Below are positions 17,864 to 26,246 of a stretch of DNA of 64,000 nucleotides, piece by piece (positions within the stretch are counted from its first letter, which is position 1; every line of letters begins with the position of its first letter). A program made the translations under genes and the position numbers. The notes under the pieces are model-generated. The model saw only the letters and a list, made by a program, of their open reading frames with translations, was not told the origin of the DNA and searched no databases. Source of the stretch: Myxococcales bacterium (GTDB taxonomy: Bacteria > Myxococcota_A > Polyangia > Polyangiales > Ga0077539). The DNA lies in contig JAEUKI010000040.1 of assembly GCA_016793325.1 (NCBI GenBank), positions 301,579 through 365,578 of the forward strand, read 5' to 3'.

Positions 17864-18706
17864 TCAGCGACCGTTGCCGCCCGTGATGTTCTCGATTGCT
17901 GGCCGCTGCGGCGCCGGCGTGCCGCGGCGCACTTGCGCGCTCTGTTCGCGGTTTTGAATGAGGTTCGACATCGTCGTCTCGGGCAAGCCCTCGACCACGT
18001 TGATGTCATCGGGGTTGCGCATGACGAGCGAGATACGACCGCGGTCCTGCGCGAACACGAGCAGCGCGGCCTCTTCGAGCGTCACCGAGAGCGTGACCAT
18101 CGACACGTCCGCGCGCGATGCGCCTCCGGTGCCCGTGGGCTGCGCGTTGTTTCCACCCGGCTGCGCGGCGGCGACTTCGCCGCCGAGGTCACGGCCCGCG
18201 GCGAGCACCAGCACGTTCTGCAAGAGCGGAAGCGTCACGCGATCGGCCTCGGTGTTGGTGCGCGACATCGTGCCGAACACATCGACGCGGTCGCCCGCGC
18301 GGATCAATCCGCTGAAGGACGACGTCGCGTCCGCGCGCACGGTCACGGCGCGCATGCCCGAGCGAACGAGCAGCGAGAGCTCGCGTCGTCCGTTGCTCGT
18401 CGTCGCGAGGTCCGTCCACAGAAGCGCTTGGTTCGCGCGTACAGCGCCGCTCACTTGCACGCCGATCACTCGGTTCATGTCCGACTGACGGATGTGCCGA
18501 TCCTCGAGGTACGCCTCGGGAATCTCTCGGAAGCCAAGCTTGGCTGCCTGCAACGCTTCACCTGCGACGATGTCGTTCACAGCGAAGAGAATCCTCACCT
18601 TGGGACCGCCAGAGGTCTCGCGCTCGAACTGTCGCTGATACACAACCAGCAACAGAAGCCCGACGAGCACCGCCGCGACTGAAACCCACAGCGCTTTGCG
18701 ATTCAT
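17864..18706 (-). CDS. cpaB: Tad pilus assembly protein CpaB/RcpC
   Basis: A 280-residue protein with one N-terminal membrane anchor (ALWVSVAAVLVGLLLLVVY) and an SAF-type domain (VNDIVAGEALQAAKLGFREIP). The RcpC/CpaB core follows, with MRAVTVRADATSSFSGLIRAGDRVDVFGTM and VTLSVTLEEAALLVFAQDRGRISLVMRNPDD. In other Tad systems it modulates the secretin pore. It opens the tightly coupled downstream half of the locus. Confidence 0.92.
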   Translation of the reverse strand: MNRKALWVSVAAVLVGLLLLVVYQRQFERETSGGPKVRILFAVNDIVAGEALQAAKLGFREIPEAYLEDRHIRQSDMNRVIGVQVSGAVRANQALLWTDLATTSNGRRELSLLVRSGMRAVTVRADATSSFSGLIRAGDRVDVFGTMSRTNTEADRVTLPLLQNVLVLAAGRDLGGEVAAAQPGGNNAQPTGTGGASRADVSMVTLSVTLEEAALLVFAQDRGRISLVMRNPDDINVVEGLPETTMSNLIQNREQSAQVRRGTPAPQRPAIENITGGNGR

Positions 18707-18828
18707 GGACGCTCCGTCATCCTATCCGACGCGCTCGCACCGCGACCACCACACAACGAGTGCAGTGCTGCGACGACGATCATTGCCGTTGGTACCACAG
18801 TCCCTGGCGCCGCAGGAACCCCTCTCAT
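18703..18828 (-). CDS. Possible 41-residue small membrane peptide
   Basis: A short frame from ATG 18828 ends with a TGA that overlaps the cpaB start (ATGA). It would encode 41 residues with one moderately hydrophobic stretch (TVVPTAMIVVAALHSL) and a charged tail. No clear Shine-Dalgarno is seen. The overlap with cpaB is the only real support, and this may be just the leader region. The rest of the space up to 18967 shows no other convincing feature. Confidence 0.2.
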   Translation of the reverse strand: MRGVPAAPGTVVPTAMIVVAALHSLCGGRGASASDRMTERP

Positions 18829-18967
18829 CCACCGCCCGCAACAGACGTCGATTCGAACTGGGCTCCGCTCCACGGACCGCTCGGCGCTCGCCCCGCTCGT
18901 TGCCTCCCCGTTTGCCGCCGAGCTCCGCGCGGGTGTCCGCCGAGAGAGCTCGGGCGCGACCGCCGCG

Positions 18968-20425
18968 CTATCCGCCGACACCCACACGCGGGCGCGCGGC
19001 TCGGCGCAGGATCTTTCCCAGCGGAGCCACGTCGCGAACCGCCCACCGGCCGCTCCGAGTGAGCTCGCGAAGCACGGGTCCGTACTCCTCGGGGCGCTCG
19101 AGCCACACAACGTCCCACCGCTCCCACCGCGCGAGCCCACGCGCGCTCCGGTCTTTTTCGAGCGCGCCCTGCAGGTCGAAGTCCCGCCGCACCCAGAGCT
19201 CGAAGCGAATGTCGTACGGCAATTTTCCACGAAGCCGCGGATCGACCATCAGCGCGCGGTCTGCTTGCGCCAAGTCGATGTACACGCGCTCGCCTCGCGC
19301 CGCCGCATCGCCCACAACGGCCACGGTCGTCGCGAATCCGTCCCGCGCGAGTTTGCCGCGCGCCCAGACGCTCCCGGCGAGCGCGATGAGCGCCGCGCTC
19401 AGCGCCACAGGCCGCGCCCACCGCGAAGAGCGCACACGAAACGCGAGCTCTTGCTCCGGCAGCGCCGCGTCCAACCATTGGATCCCGTAGCGCGCAAACA
19501 CGATCGCGAACCACACTTGGTGGCGCACCGACCACAACCCGAGCAACACGAACGCGCAGAGCGCCCCCACGCCAAACGGGTCCGTGCGCCACGCCTTCGC
19601 GCGCACGACGATCACCGCCGCGATCGCGCCGACAGCAAAGAAGCCCGGCGTCTCTCGGAGGCTCGCCGCAGCCCACTCGACGACAAACGTGCGCAAAAGG
19701 GGATTTCCCAGCGTTCCGCGGTAGTGCGAGAAGACCGAAGCGCCGTACGGGGTCACCACCAGCACCAGCGCGCAGAGGACCGCGAGCGAGAGCTCGCTCG
19801 CCGCGTGCTTCTTTCGGTCATCGGAGTCGCTCGAGAGCCACCGCCATCCCACCATCACCGCCGCGAGCGGCGCCGAGCCGTGCACGTTGGCCCATACCAG
19901 CGCCAACAACACGAGCGCCAACGAGCGGCCGCGCGACGGGCGCCGCTCGATGAGCACCAGCGAGAGCGCGAAGAAGCACTCCGCGAACGACTGCGCCCGC
20001 GCTGCGCAAAACGGCATCGCGACGATCCCCGCGAGCAGCGCCACGAGCGCAGGGCGCAGGCTCTTGCGTCGATCCGCGAGGCACGGGCCCGCGAGCACAT
20101 ACGCCATCAACGCAGCGCGCACGAGGACGACGCCGATGAGCCCGCCCGCCGCCCACACGAGATACCACGCAGCGTGCCCGAGCCACTGGAGGTCCACCCA
20201 GCGCGCGCCGAGCGAGACGAGCACGTCGTCGTTCACCCGAGGCAGCCCCTCACGAACGATCCGCTGGCCGAATCGCAGGTTGAACCACGTATCGGCCGTG
20301 ATCACTCCGTCCGCGCGCAGCCCGAACGTGAGCCCGAGCACGAGGAGCATCAGCGCTCCGCTCACAGAGAGCCCGCGCGCCTCTTGATCTTGCTCGTCCG
20401 ACGCGCCTCGACTCGAGTCGCTCAC
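18968..20425 (-). CDS. Polytopic membrane protein, GT-C-like
   Basis: A 485-residue protein with about ten membrane helices in residues 20-330 and a soluble C-terminal part. The N-terminal pattern DTWFNLRFGQRIVREGLP, then WVDLQWLGHAAWYLVW, resembles the first loop of lipid-dependent GT-C glycosyltransferases and related bacterial membrane proteins. Possible roles are pilus or surface glycosylation, but the donor and acceptor cannot be read. GTG at 20425 has GAGG 5 bases upstream. It sits between the pilin-biogenesis half and the secretion half of the Tad locus on the same strand. Confidence 0.7.
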   Translation of the reverse strand: MSDSSRGASDEQDQEARGLSVSGALMLLVLGLTFGLRADGVITADTWFNLRFGQRIVREGLPRVNDDVLVSLGARWVDLQWLGHAAWYLVWAAGGLIGVVLVRAALMAYVLAGPCLADRRKSLRPALVALLAGIVAMPFCAARAQSFAECFFALSLVLIERRPSRGRSLALVLLALVWANVHGSAPLAAVMVGWRWLSSDSDDRKKHAASELSLAVLCALVLVVTPYGASVFSHYRGTLGNPLLRTFVVEWAAASLRETPGFFAVGAIAAVIVVRAKAWRTDPFGVGALCAFVLLGLWSVRHQVWFAIVFARYGIQWLDAALPEQELAFRVRSSRWARPVALSAALIALAGSVWARGKLARDGFATTVAVVGDAAARGERVYIDLAQADRALMVDPRLRGKLPYDIRFELWVRRDFDLQGALEKDRSARGLARWERWDVVWLERPEEYGPVLRELTRSGRWAVRDVAPLGKILRRAARPRVGVGG

Positions 20426-20483
20426 GCAGCCTCGTTATCTCTCTCGTGTCGAGCGCCGCGCCCCCAACGCGGTCGCGCGATGT

Positions 20484-21458
20484 TCAGCGAATCGGAGTGG
20501 CTTCTTCCGAGAGCTGCACCACGGAGGTCTCGCCGCGGTCGTGCGTCACGTGAAAGATCACGGACTCGCTGCCGCGCTCGAAGTTGAGCAAGTGCTCTCC
20601 CGAACGAAGCCGCAGATCGCTGCGGCGCGTCGTCAGGAGCTGCCAACCCGCCGAGACCATGTCGCGGCGCAGCTGCGCTTCGATCGCCGCGCTCGAGGTG
20701 CGACCCAGAAACGTCGTGTACGAATACGGCGTCCCGCGCTCGTACGCCGCGAGCACGCGACGCAGCCCCTGCGGTCTCGGCAGCCCAGGAACAGCGCGCC
20801 CCTGCGCGTCGCCCGTCGTCGGAAACATCTGCGGAATGTTCAGCGCCGTGTTCTCGGTCCAGAACCCAACCACGTGGGTCGACTCCGCGTTGGTGCTGAG
20901 CCTCGAGGCGTACACGTAGCGAAAATCCGCAGCGCCCGTCAGGTTGCCGCTCTCGACCGCGCGCACCATCCGCTGGATGAACTGCGCGTAGTTCGTCGGC
21001 TGTCGGCCCGCGTCGAAGCACACGAGCATCCCTTCGGTGTCGGTCGTGAATCGGATCAGCGTTCCCGCCGCGTTCACGTCCAGCGTGTCGGTCAGCTCTC
21101 GGGGCAGCGTGACCGCTCTGCGACCCGTGCGACGCTGCGCTTGGTCGAGCACTTGCTCGCTCATGCCGCCGTCGATTTCGCGGCACCGCGCTGCGTAGAA
21201 ATCCAGCACCTGGCGCACGCTGTCTTGCGTCGAGCCAGTCACCATCCGAATGTCCGCGCCGTTGAAGGACACGGCGCGCGTCTGGTTCAGCGTGCGCCCG
21301 TCCGCGTAGCGAAGCACGCTGCGCCCAAACGACCGCAGCCCTTCTCTCGTCGAGTCGGCGCCGGCTTTGACTGCAACCGCGAGCGTGATGTTGCCCGCGA
21401 CGAAGGCGACGGCAAGGACGCGGATCGCGTTGGGGGCGTAGGTCATCAGGTTTCGCAT
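20484..21458 (-). CDS. Unknown exported protein in the Tad locus
   Basis: A 324-residue protein with an N-terminal hydrophobic segment (IRVLAVAFVAGNITLAVAVKA) that could be a signal or membrane anchor. The rest is soluble, with two probable alpha/beta halves; no family was recognised. It lies 26 bp downstream of a TadE-like gene and 58 bp upstream of the GT-C-like gene, all on the same strand. A role in pilus biogenesis is only inferred from position. The sequence CTGGGATAAAT just 5' of its ATG also occurs in the palindrome at 26531. Confidence 0.65.
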   Translation of the reverse strand: MRNLMTYAPNAIRVLAVAFVAGNITLAVAVKAGADSTREGLRSFGRSVLRYADGRTLNQTRAVSFNGADIRMVTGSTQDSVRQVLDFYAARCREIDGGMSEQVLDQAQRRTGRRAVTLPRELTDTLDVNAAGTLIRFTTDTEGMLVCFDAGRQPTNYAQFIQRMVRAVESGNLTGAADFRYVYASRLSTNAESTHVVGFWTENTALNIPQMFPTTGDAQGRAVPGLPRPQGLRRVLAAYERGTPYSYTTFLGRTSSAAIEAQLRRDMVSAGWQLLTTRRSDLRLRSGEHLLNFERGSESVIFHVTHDRGETSVVQLSEEATPIR

Positions 21459-21484
21459 GGCGATTTATCCCAGTGTGTCAGCGG

Positions 21485-22000
21485 CTAGAAGAGGCCACTG
21501 AACAGTGACCAGATGTTGCTCAACAGGTCGCCAATCGTCTTGGGGCGTTCGTTGCAGCTCATCGAGTGACGAGCGTCGAACGAGCGATTCCCTCCGCCGA
21601 TGTAGTTCGGCTTTGCGACAGACGCGCTGCGCGTGCCGTAGGAAGCCTTGCCCAACACGATGTCGCCGATGAAGGGGACCTCGCGGATGAAGGCGGTGAC
21701 AGAGCTGTCGTTCCACTCCGCGGGAGGCGCGGTGCTGAACGTTGTGCCGCCGCAGCTCGCAGGCAGCGCTGGGTAGGCCGGGTTCTCGCCGCACGAGCTC
21801 AGCGCGTAGTGCCAAGTGCAGCCCTTGGCGAGCGCGTTGTTCGTGATCTTCTGATAGACCAGCTTGTGCGAGAAAATCATGAACGCCCAGATCATGATGA
21901 AGAACGGCAGCGTCATCGCCGCTTCGGTGTAGACGGCGCCCCGCTCGCTCTTGATGAGCTTGCGAATCGCGCGGCCGAACCGGGTTGAAGGAAAACGCAT
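21485..22000 (-). CDS. tadE: TadE-like pseudopilin
   Basis: A 171-residue pseudopilin-like protein. A short basic leader (MRFPSTRFGRAIRKLIKSERG) is followed by the TadE motif G|AVYTEAAMTLPFF, with Glu at +5 and a hydrophobic helix. The cleaved C-terminal domain has several Cys (CTWHYALSSCG, ASCGG, SMSCNERP), probably disulfides. Prepilin peptidase should cut after the Gly. GAGGAG lies about 9 bases before the ATG. It is 12 bp downstream of the TadG-like gene. Confidence 0.85.
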   Translation of the reverse strand: MRFPSTRFGRAIRKLIKSERGAVYTEAAMTLPFFIMIWAFMIFSHKLVYQKITNNALAKGCTWHYALSSCGENPAYPALPASCGGTTFSTAPPAEWNDSSVTAFIREVPFIGDIVLGKASYGTRSASVAKPNYIGGGNRSFDARHSMSCNERPKTIGDLLSNIWSLFSGLF

Positions 22001-22012
22001 CGTAGCTTCTCC

Positions 22013-23947
22013 TCAGTGAATGATCAGTCGTTCAGCGATGCTGCTGATGTTGAAGCCGCTCACCTGACCGCCGCCGCCGCGTAGGTTCGCCGGCATTCGG
22101 ACGCGGCGCATGCGCGCGGTCCAGCCCATGTTCCAGAGCCACTCGTTCTGCGATCCTGCGTTGGGGCCGTTGTAATAAAACTCGGCCTGCGCGTACGAGA
22201 GGTTGCCGGCCACGCTCGCGATGTTGCTCAGCATGCCGAACGCGCCAGGGTCGCCGCCGCCCGAGTTGAAGCGATTCCCCGCCGCGACGCCAGCCGTGTA
22301 GCGGTTTTGATCGTAGCGGTCGCCGCGCGAGCCGACCACCATGCCGTACTGCTGAAAGGCCTGGTCGCCGAGCTCGAGCGAGTCCGGCACCACCCACTGC
22401 GGGCGCATGTCGCAGCCGCTCGAAGGCGGCTCGACGAGCTCGCCGTTGCGAGGCGGGAGGTTCTCTTTGCAGGACAAGATGTGGCGCACCTGCGTCCACT
22501 CGACGATCACCGTCGAGCCGACCGGCGTGGTCTCAGCTTGGAGATAGCGCTGCGCGACCGCCAACGCCTCGTCGGGCGTCCTCGGCGTCGCCATCGGAGG
22601 AACGAGCGATCGAGGATCGATGTCCGGCGACATCCGAAGCGAGCGAGGCTTCATGCAGTCGCTGAGGCTGGGACCCCACGATCCGCCGCTTCCGCACAGC
22701 GGATTGCGGTGAGGACCGTCGATGTAGAGCCGCGTGATTCGCGGCGCGCCAGTGCGGCCAGAGACAACGCCAGGAGCGTCCTTGCGGAGCGTTCGCGCCG
22801 TGTCTTGCAGGGTGTAGACGTAGTCGAAGTAGCCGCTGCGCACGCATGCGCTTGCAGCGCCGCGGATGCGATTCTCGCACGCCGTTCGATTCGCGCCTGC
22901 GGGCAAGTTGGCGGTGTGCGTGACGGGATCCGACGCGACGTCTTCGCAGATGCCTTGCGTCTGGTCCCAGTTCGACTCTTTCAAGTACTGCTCGAAGCGC
23001 GTGCACTCGGCGTCGTTGCCGTCGAGGAGGCACTTGTTCTGCGCGTCGGTGCGGGGATGGATAAACGCCGGGTCGCCGCTGCCTGGCTCGAGGCTCCTGC
23101 CGAGGTCGTTGAGGCTCGGCGCGGTGGTCGAGCCTTCGCACACGACCGCTGCTGCTGCGCCGATGAACGCACCGCCAACGAACCGGATGATCTCTCCGAC
23201 GAGCGGAACCGGAATGATCCGCTTGATCATCTCGAAGGGCTCGTTCGCGTACTCCTTGGCCTTGCGGCAGAGCTCGGAGTACGGGGCCTTTCGGCTTGGC
23301 AGACGCCCGACGGGGTTGTTTCCGTTGCTCGGGTCGGGAGCCGCGAGGCTCGCGCCGATGAGCGCCGGCGGTCGATAGGTGGTCTCGACGCGAAGGGCCG
23401 ACGCTGCCGCAGCGGCGACTCCGCCGCCTTGGCTGATGGCGTTGCCCGCGGTGCTGCCAGCCTTGATGATCTTCTCAGCGATCGGCTTGACCGTGTCGTA
23501 GAAGCGCTTGACCATGTTCGCCCCTTGAATCGCGGGGCTGATGAGGGGACACGCCAGCGCGCAAGGCGGGCACCAAGGGCCCGTGGCCGCACAAATACCG
23601 GGCAGAATCACGTAGCCCGCCGCGGCGAGCAGCAGGTAGATCGCGTAGATCGCGATCAAGATCGCGAGCACGAGCGCCATGATCATGTTGATCAACGCGA
23701 TGAAGTTCATCGCGCGCGCCTTGAGCACGGCGCCAGCGAACGCGGCGGTGTCCGCGGCGTCCTGGAGGCGCTCGCGGTACATGATCGACTGACCGATTCC
23801 GATCAGGTAGTAGAGCGCTCCGACGAGAAAAAGCGCGAAGAAGAGGCCGATGATCATCATCGCGCCGCTCTCGTCTTCGCGCAGCTCCTTCTCGGCTTCG
23901 ACGAGCCGCGAGCGCAGGCCGGAGGCCGTGGTGGGTTGCACTCTCAT
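22013..23947 (-). CDS. tadG: TadG-like pilus assembly protein
   Basis: A 644-residue protein. The N-terminus holds ESGAMMIIGLFFALFLVGALYYL, a TadG-type leader and helix without the Glu+5 of pilins, followed by RERLQDAADTAAFAGAVLKARAMNF, a TadG/TadE hallmark. A second hydrophobic region follows (FIALINMIMALVLAILIAIYAIYLLLAAAGYVI). The large extracytoplasmic domain is rich in Cys. ATG 23947 has AGGAGG 7 bases upstream and overlaps the stop of the TadE-like gene by ATGA; a GTG six bases earlier is too close to that site. Confidence 0.85.
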   Translation of the reverse strand: MRVQPTTASGLRSRLVEAEKELREDESGAMMIIGLFFALFLVGALYYLIGIGQSIMYRERLQDAADTAAFAGAVLKARAMNFIALINMIMALVLAILIAIYAIYLLLAAAGYVILPGICAATGPWCPPCALACPLISPAIQGANMVKRFYDTVKPIAEKIIKAGSTAGNAISQGGGVAAAAASALRVETTYRPPALIGASLAAPDPSNGNNPVGRLPSRKAPYSELCRKAKEYANEPFEMIKRIIPVPLVGEIIRFVGGAFIGAAAAVVCEGSTTAPSLNDLGRSLEPGSGDPAFIHPRTDAQNKCLLDGNDAECTRFEQYLKESNWDQTQGICEDVASDPVTHTANLPAGANRTACENRIRGAASACVRSGYFDYVYTLQDTARTLRKDAPGVVSGRTGAPRITRLYIDGPHRNPLCGSGGSWGPSLSDCMKPRSLRMSPDIDPRSLVPPMATPRTPDEALAVAQRYLQAETTPVGSTVIVEWTQVRHILSCKENLPPRNGELVEPPSSGCDMRPQWVVPDSLELGDQAFQQYGMVVGSRGDRYDQNRYTAGVAAGNRFNSGGGDPGAFGMLSNIASVAGNLSYAQAEFYYNGPNAGSQNEWLWNMGWTARMRRVRMPANLRGGGGQVSGFNISSIAERLIIH

Positions 23948-24987
23948 CGGCACTCCTCCTGGAAGCTATCGGTCGCGCGGTGGCCGCACTCGGCGCGAGG
24001 TGTGTACGGGGCGCCCTGGTTCGGCAGCTGCGCTTGCGCGCGGATCACTGCGAAGCGCTGACCCGTGATGAGCCCGAGGAGCAAGCCCGCGGAGTTGGGC
24101 GCCGTACGGAGCTCGGCGGCGCCGGGATCGGTCTCGGCGACGTCGCGTTCGGCGTCGCGAATCGCGCCGATCGCGCCGATGATGGTGTCCGGCGACGGCG
24201 TGCGAATCGCGTCGCGGACGCGGTCGCGGATCGCAGCGGCGCTGGGATAACGCATGCCGAGCGCGTCCTTGCACATCACGTTGCGCGCCAGGGGAACCGC
24301 GCAGGTAAACGCGTACGTCACGCGCACGGTCACCATGTCGTTGTCGCCGAAGGAGTTCGCGTACTGGCCGTCCTTGAGGAAGGTCACGGCGAGCGCGGCG
24401 CGGTTGTAGAGCAACGAGGTCGCCATGCGCGCGAGCAACGCCGTAGCGTTGTTGGCGCTGAGCGCGCGAGAGATGGTGGTCTGTCGGCTGCGCAGCGTGA
24501 GGGGCGTCGGAGAAAGGCCCATGAGCGGCATGCTGGCCGCGGAGTGGACCTGCATGTACCGCGCGTTGGTCTGGAAGAACACGCTCTGCGGGTCGTTGCC
24601 GCTGCCGCTGCGCGATCCTCCAGGGATCAACCGATCGAGCCCGCCGAAGTCCGTCGGAACCGGCACCGAGCTGCCGAGCCCGCCGATGAGGGTCTGCACG
24701 ATGTTCTCGTCGCCGGTCGCGCCGGTCGCGAGCTGGTTGGGCGGGTTGTCGCTGTAGCAAGAGGCAGTGTCCGGCAGCACGACGACCGCCGCGCGCGCCG
24801 CGAGAACCGCGGAGTGCGCGACGATGAGGTGAGCGACGTTCATCAAGGCCATCTGAATCAGGCACGTGATGAGCGTGAACATCGGCATGAAGCAGACGAG
24901 CATCTCTGTGTACGCCGCACCGGTCTCGTTGCGGAGCAGCGGTGAGGTGTCGTCGTCGCAGCGCGCGTCTTTAGGGATAGCAGCCAT
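23944..24987 (-). CDS. Large TadE-like pseudopilin
   Basis: A 347-residue protein. A leader of about 22 residues ends in NETG and is followed by AAYTEMLVCFMPMFTLITCL: the TadE-type cleavage motif with Glu at +5 and a helix. It is longer than the usual TadE or TadF proteins (about 150-200 residues), with a large C-terminal domain containing four Cys (for example CAVPLARNVMC). GGAGAAAG precedes the ATG at 24987. It overlaps tadG by ATGA, so both minor pseudopilins are probably made together. Confidence 0.83.
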   Translation of the reverse strand: MAAIPKDARCDDDTSPLLRNETGAAYTEMLVCFMPMFTLITCLIQMALMNVAHLIVAHSAVLAARAAVVVLPDTASCYSDNPPNQLATGATGDENIVQTLIGGLGSSVPVPTDFGGLDRLIPGGSRSGSGNDPQSVFFQTNARYMQVHSAASMPLMGLSPTPLTLRSRQTTISRALSANNATALLARMATSLLYNRAALAVTFLKDGQYANSFGDNDMVTVRVTYAFTCAVPLARNVMCKDALGMRYPSAAAIRDRVRDAIRTPSPDTIIGAIGAIRDAERDVAETDPGAAELRTAPNSAGLLLGLITGQRFAVIRAQAQLPNQGAPYTPRAECGHRATDSFQEECR

Positions 24988-25022
24988 TGGTCTTTCTCCG
25001 AACGGACCAAGAAGCGAGACAG

Positions 25023-25604
25023 TCAGAATGGGCGATGGCCCGGCGTCGAGAGCGTCGAGAACAACGTCCCGATGAAGATCGATACGCCGAAGCGGATCTT
25101 CGTGAGGTTCTCTTTGTTGATCTCGCGGCGCATCTTCTTCGGAAGCACCGGGTTGACCAGGATGAAAGCAGCGTTGGCGAGCGTCGAGAGCAGCACTCCT
25201 CGCCAGGCGAGACGCATCACGGTGAACACCACCCCGACGCACACCGCGTAGAACATGGACTCGATGCCGAAGCGAATGAGCCCCAGAGATCCGAGCGCGG
25301 CGAAGAGCTTGATGTCCCCCGCGCCCACCGCGTGATCGTTGTTGATCCTCGTGCGGTAGAGGCCGAAGTACAGCACCCCGCCGCACACGACCGCGGAGAT
25401 GAGCGAACCGACCGCAGAAGCGAGCGGCGGCTCGGTGTTGAAGGCTCTCATTCCCCCGACCCACCACCACACCAACGGGCCCGCGACGATCGCGGGCATC
25501 GTCAGCCAGTTGGGGATCCGCGCCGAGCGGTAGTCTGTGTACGCGGCGATCGCGGTGATCACCACGCAAGTCCAGACCATGATCAGCGGGATGTGCTCTC
25601 TCAT
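25023..25604 (-). CDS. tadV: Prepilin peptidase TadV/CpaA
   Basis: A 193-residue A24-family peptidase without the N-terminal methylase domain. The two catalytic Asp motifs are visible: TDYRSARIPNWLT (first Asp after helix 1) and HAVGAGDIKLFAALGSLGL (the GxGD Asp). About six membrane helices. It cuts the Flp pilin and pseudopilin leaders. The ATG at 25604 has GGAG about 7 bases upstream; the longer frame 5' of it covers the hairpin region and is not convincing. Downstream, tadE starts after a 35-bp gap. Confidence 0.92.
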   Translation of the reverse strand: MREHIPLIMVWTCVVITAIAAYTDYRSARIPNWLTMPAIVAGPLVWWWVGGMRAFNTEPPLASAVGSLISAVVCGGVLYFGLYRTRINNDHAVGAGDIKLFAALGSLGLIRFGIESMFYAVCVGVVFTVMRLAWRGVLLSTLANAAFILVNPVLPKKMRREINKENLTKIRFGVSIFIGTLFSTLSTPGHRPF

Positions 25605-25646
25605 GAGGCGCTCCGACGATACAAAACCATCACCGCACAGCGCACT

Positions 25647-25672
25647 GCAGGGCGCTTCGTTCAGCGCTCTGC
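25647..25672 (-). terminator. Stem-loop between flp and the prepilin peptidase gene
   Basis: GCAGGGCGC (25647-25655) can pair with GCGCTCTGC (25664-25672), giving a 9-bp stem with a single G-T pair and an 8-base loop. It lies 3' of the flp stop on the minus strand and 5' of the peptidase gene. There is no immediate U-run, only TGGTTTTGT about 15-20 bases further. It could attenuate readthrough so that pilin is made in excess, or stabilise the pilin mRNA. Confidence 0.4.
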
Positions 25673-25761
25673 AAGGCGTTGTGCGGGGACAATCCAACGA
25701 CGCCTCGCGACGAGGCTACGATCGTCGAATCAGCGGGGCGTGTGCCCCGCGCCCGCAGGCA

Positions 25762-25950
25762 TCACAGGTTGCTGACGTCGCTCGAGGCGCTGTCGACCTT
25801 GCTGCTCACCGACGAGCCGAACTTCTTCCACGCCGCGATGCCGATGATCGCGATGAGGAAGAGGATGATCACGTACTCGACCGTCGACAGACCCTCTTCG
25901 TCACGAACGATCGAGGTACGGTTGTTCGCCTTCACGTTGATCTTCGCCAT
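25762..25950 (-). CDS. flp: Flp-type major pilin
   Basis: A 62-residue Flp/Fap pilin. The leader of 20 residues ends in RDEEG; the mature start LSTVEYVIILFLIAIIGIAA carries Glu at +5 and Tyr at +6, the classic Flp motif. The C-terminal 20 residues are Ser/Asp/Val-rich, as usual for these small pilins. GGAG lies about 7 bases before the ATG. It is the probable main subunit of the pilus built by this locus. Confidence 0.95.
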   Translation of the reverse strand: MAKINVKANNRTSIVRDEEGLSTVEYVIILFLIAIIGIAAWKKFGSSVSSKVDSASSDVSNL

Positions 25951-26024
25951 GGTTCACTCCACTTCGCTGTTGCGTTGAAAAGATGGTCGGCGCTCTGGCG
26001 CCGATCAGCCACTGTTTGCGTCAC

Positions 26025-26246
26025 TCACGGAATCGGGACCGTGACGATCATTTGCTGAAACTTGTAGAGCCTCAGCAACTGCTCGCCGAGAGCGAGCGTC
26101 GCCATCGCGCACAGGACGGTCACCATGAGGGTGAGCGTCAGGTACTCGACGAAGATCGCGCCCTCTTCGTCGCGGAGAAGCTCACCCGCCGCGCGCGACG
26201 GGCCACTTGACGTGTCTCGGAGCCAATCCACGAGGCGACGGAACAT
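26025..26246 (-). CDS. Second Flp-like pilin or pseudopilin
   Basis: A 73-residue Flp-like protein. A longer leader of 29 residues ends in RDEEG, the same pre-cut sequence as Flp, and the mature part AIFVEYLTLTLMVTVLCAMA also has Glu+5 and Tyr+6. The helix is followed by LALGEQLLRLYKFQQMIV. I start at ATG 26246; the frame extends upstream, but that part covers the AT-rich region and reads as non-coding. No strong ribosome-binding site is visible. It is 74 bp upstream of flp and may be a minor or specialised pilin. Confidence 0.75.
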   Translation of the reverse strand: MFRRLVDWLRDTSSGPSRAAGELLRDEEGAIFVEYLTLTLMVTVLCAMATLALGEQLLRLYKFQQMIVTVPIP

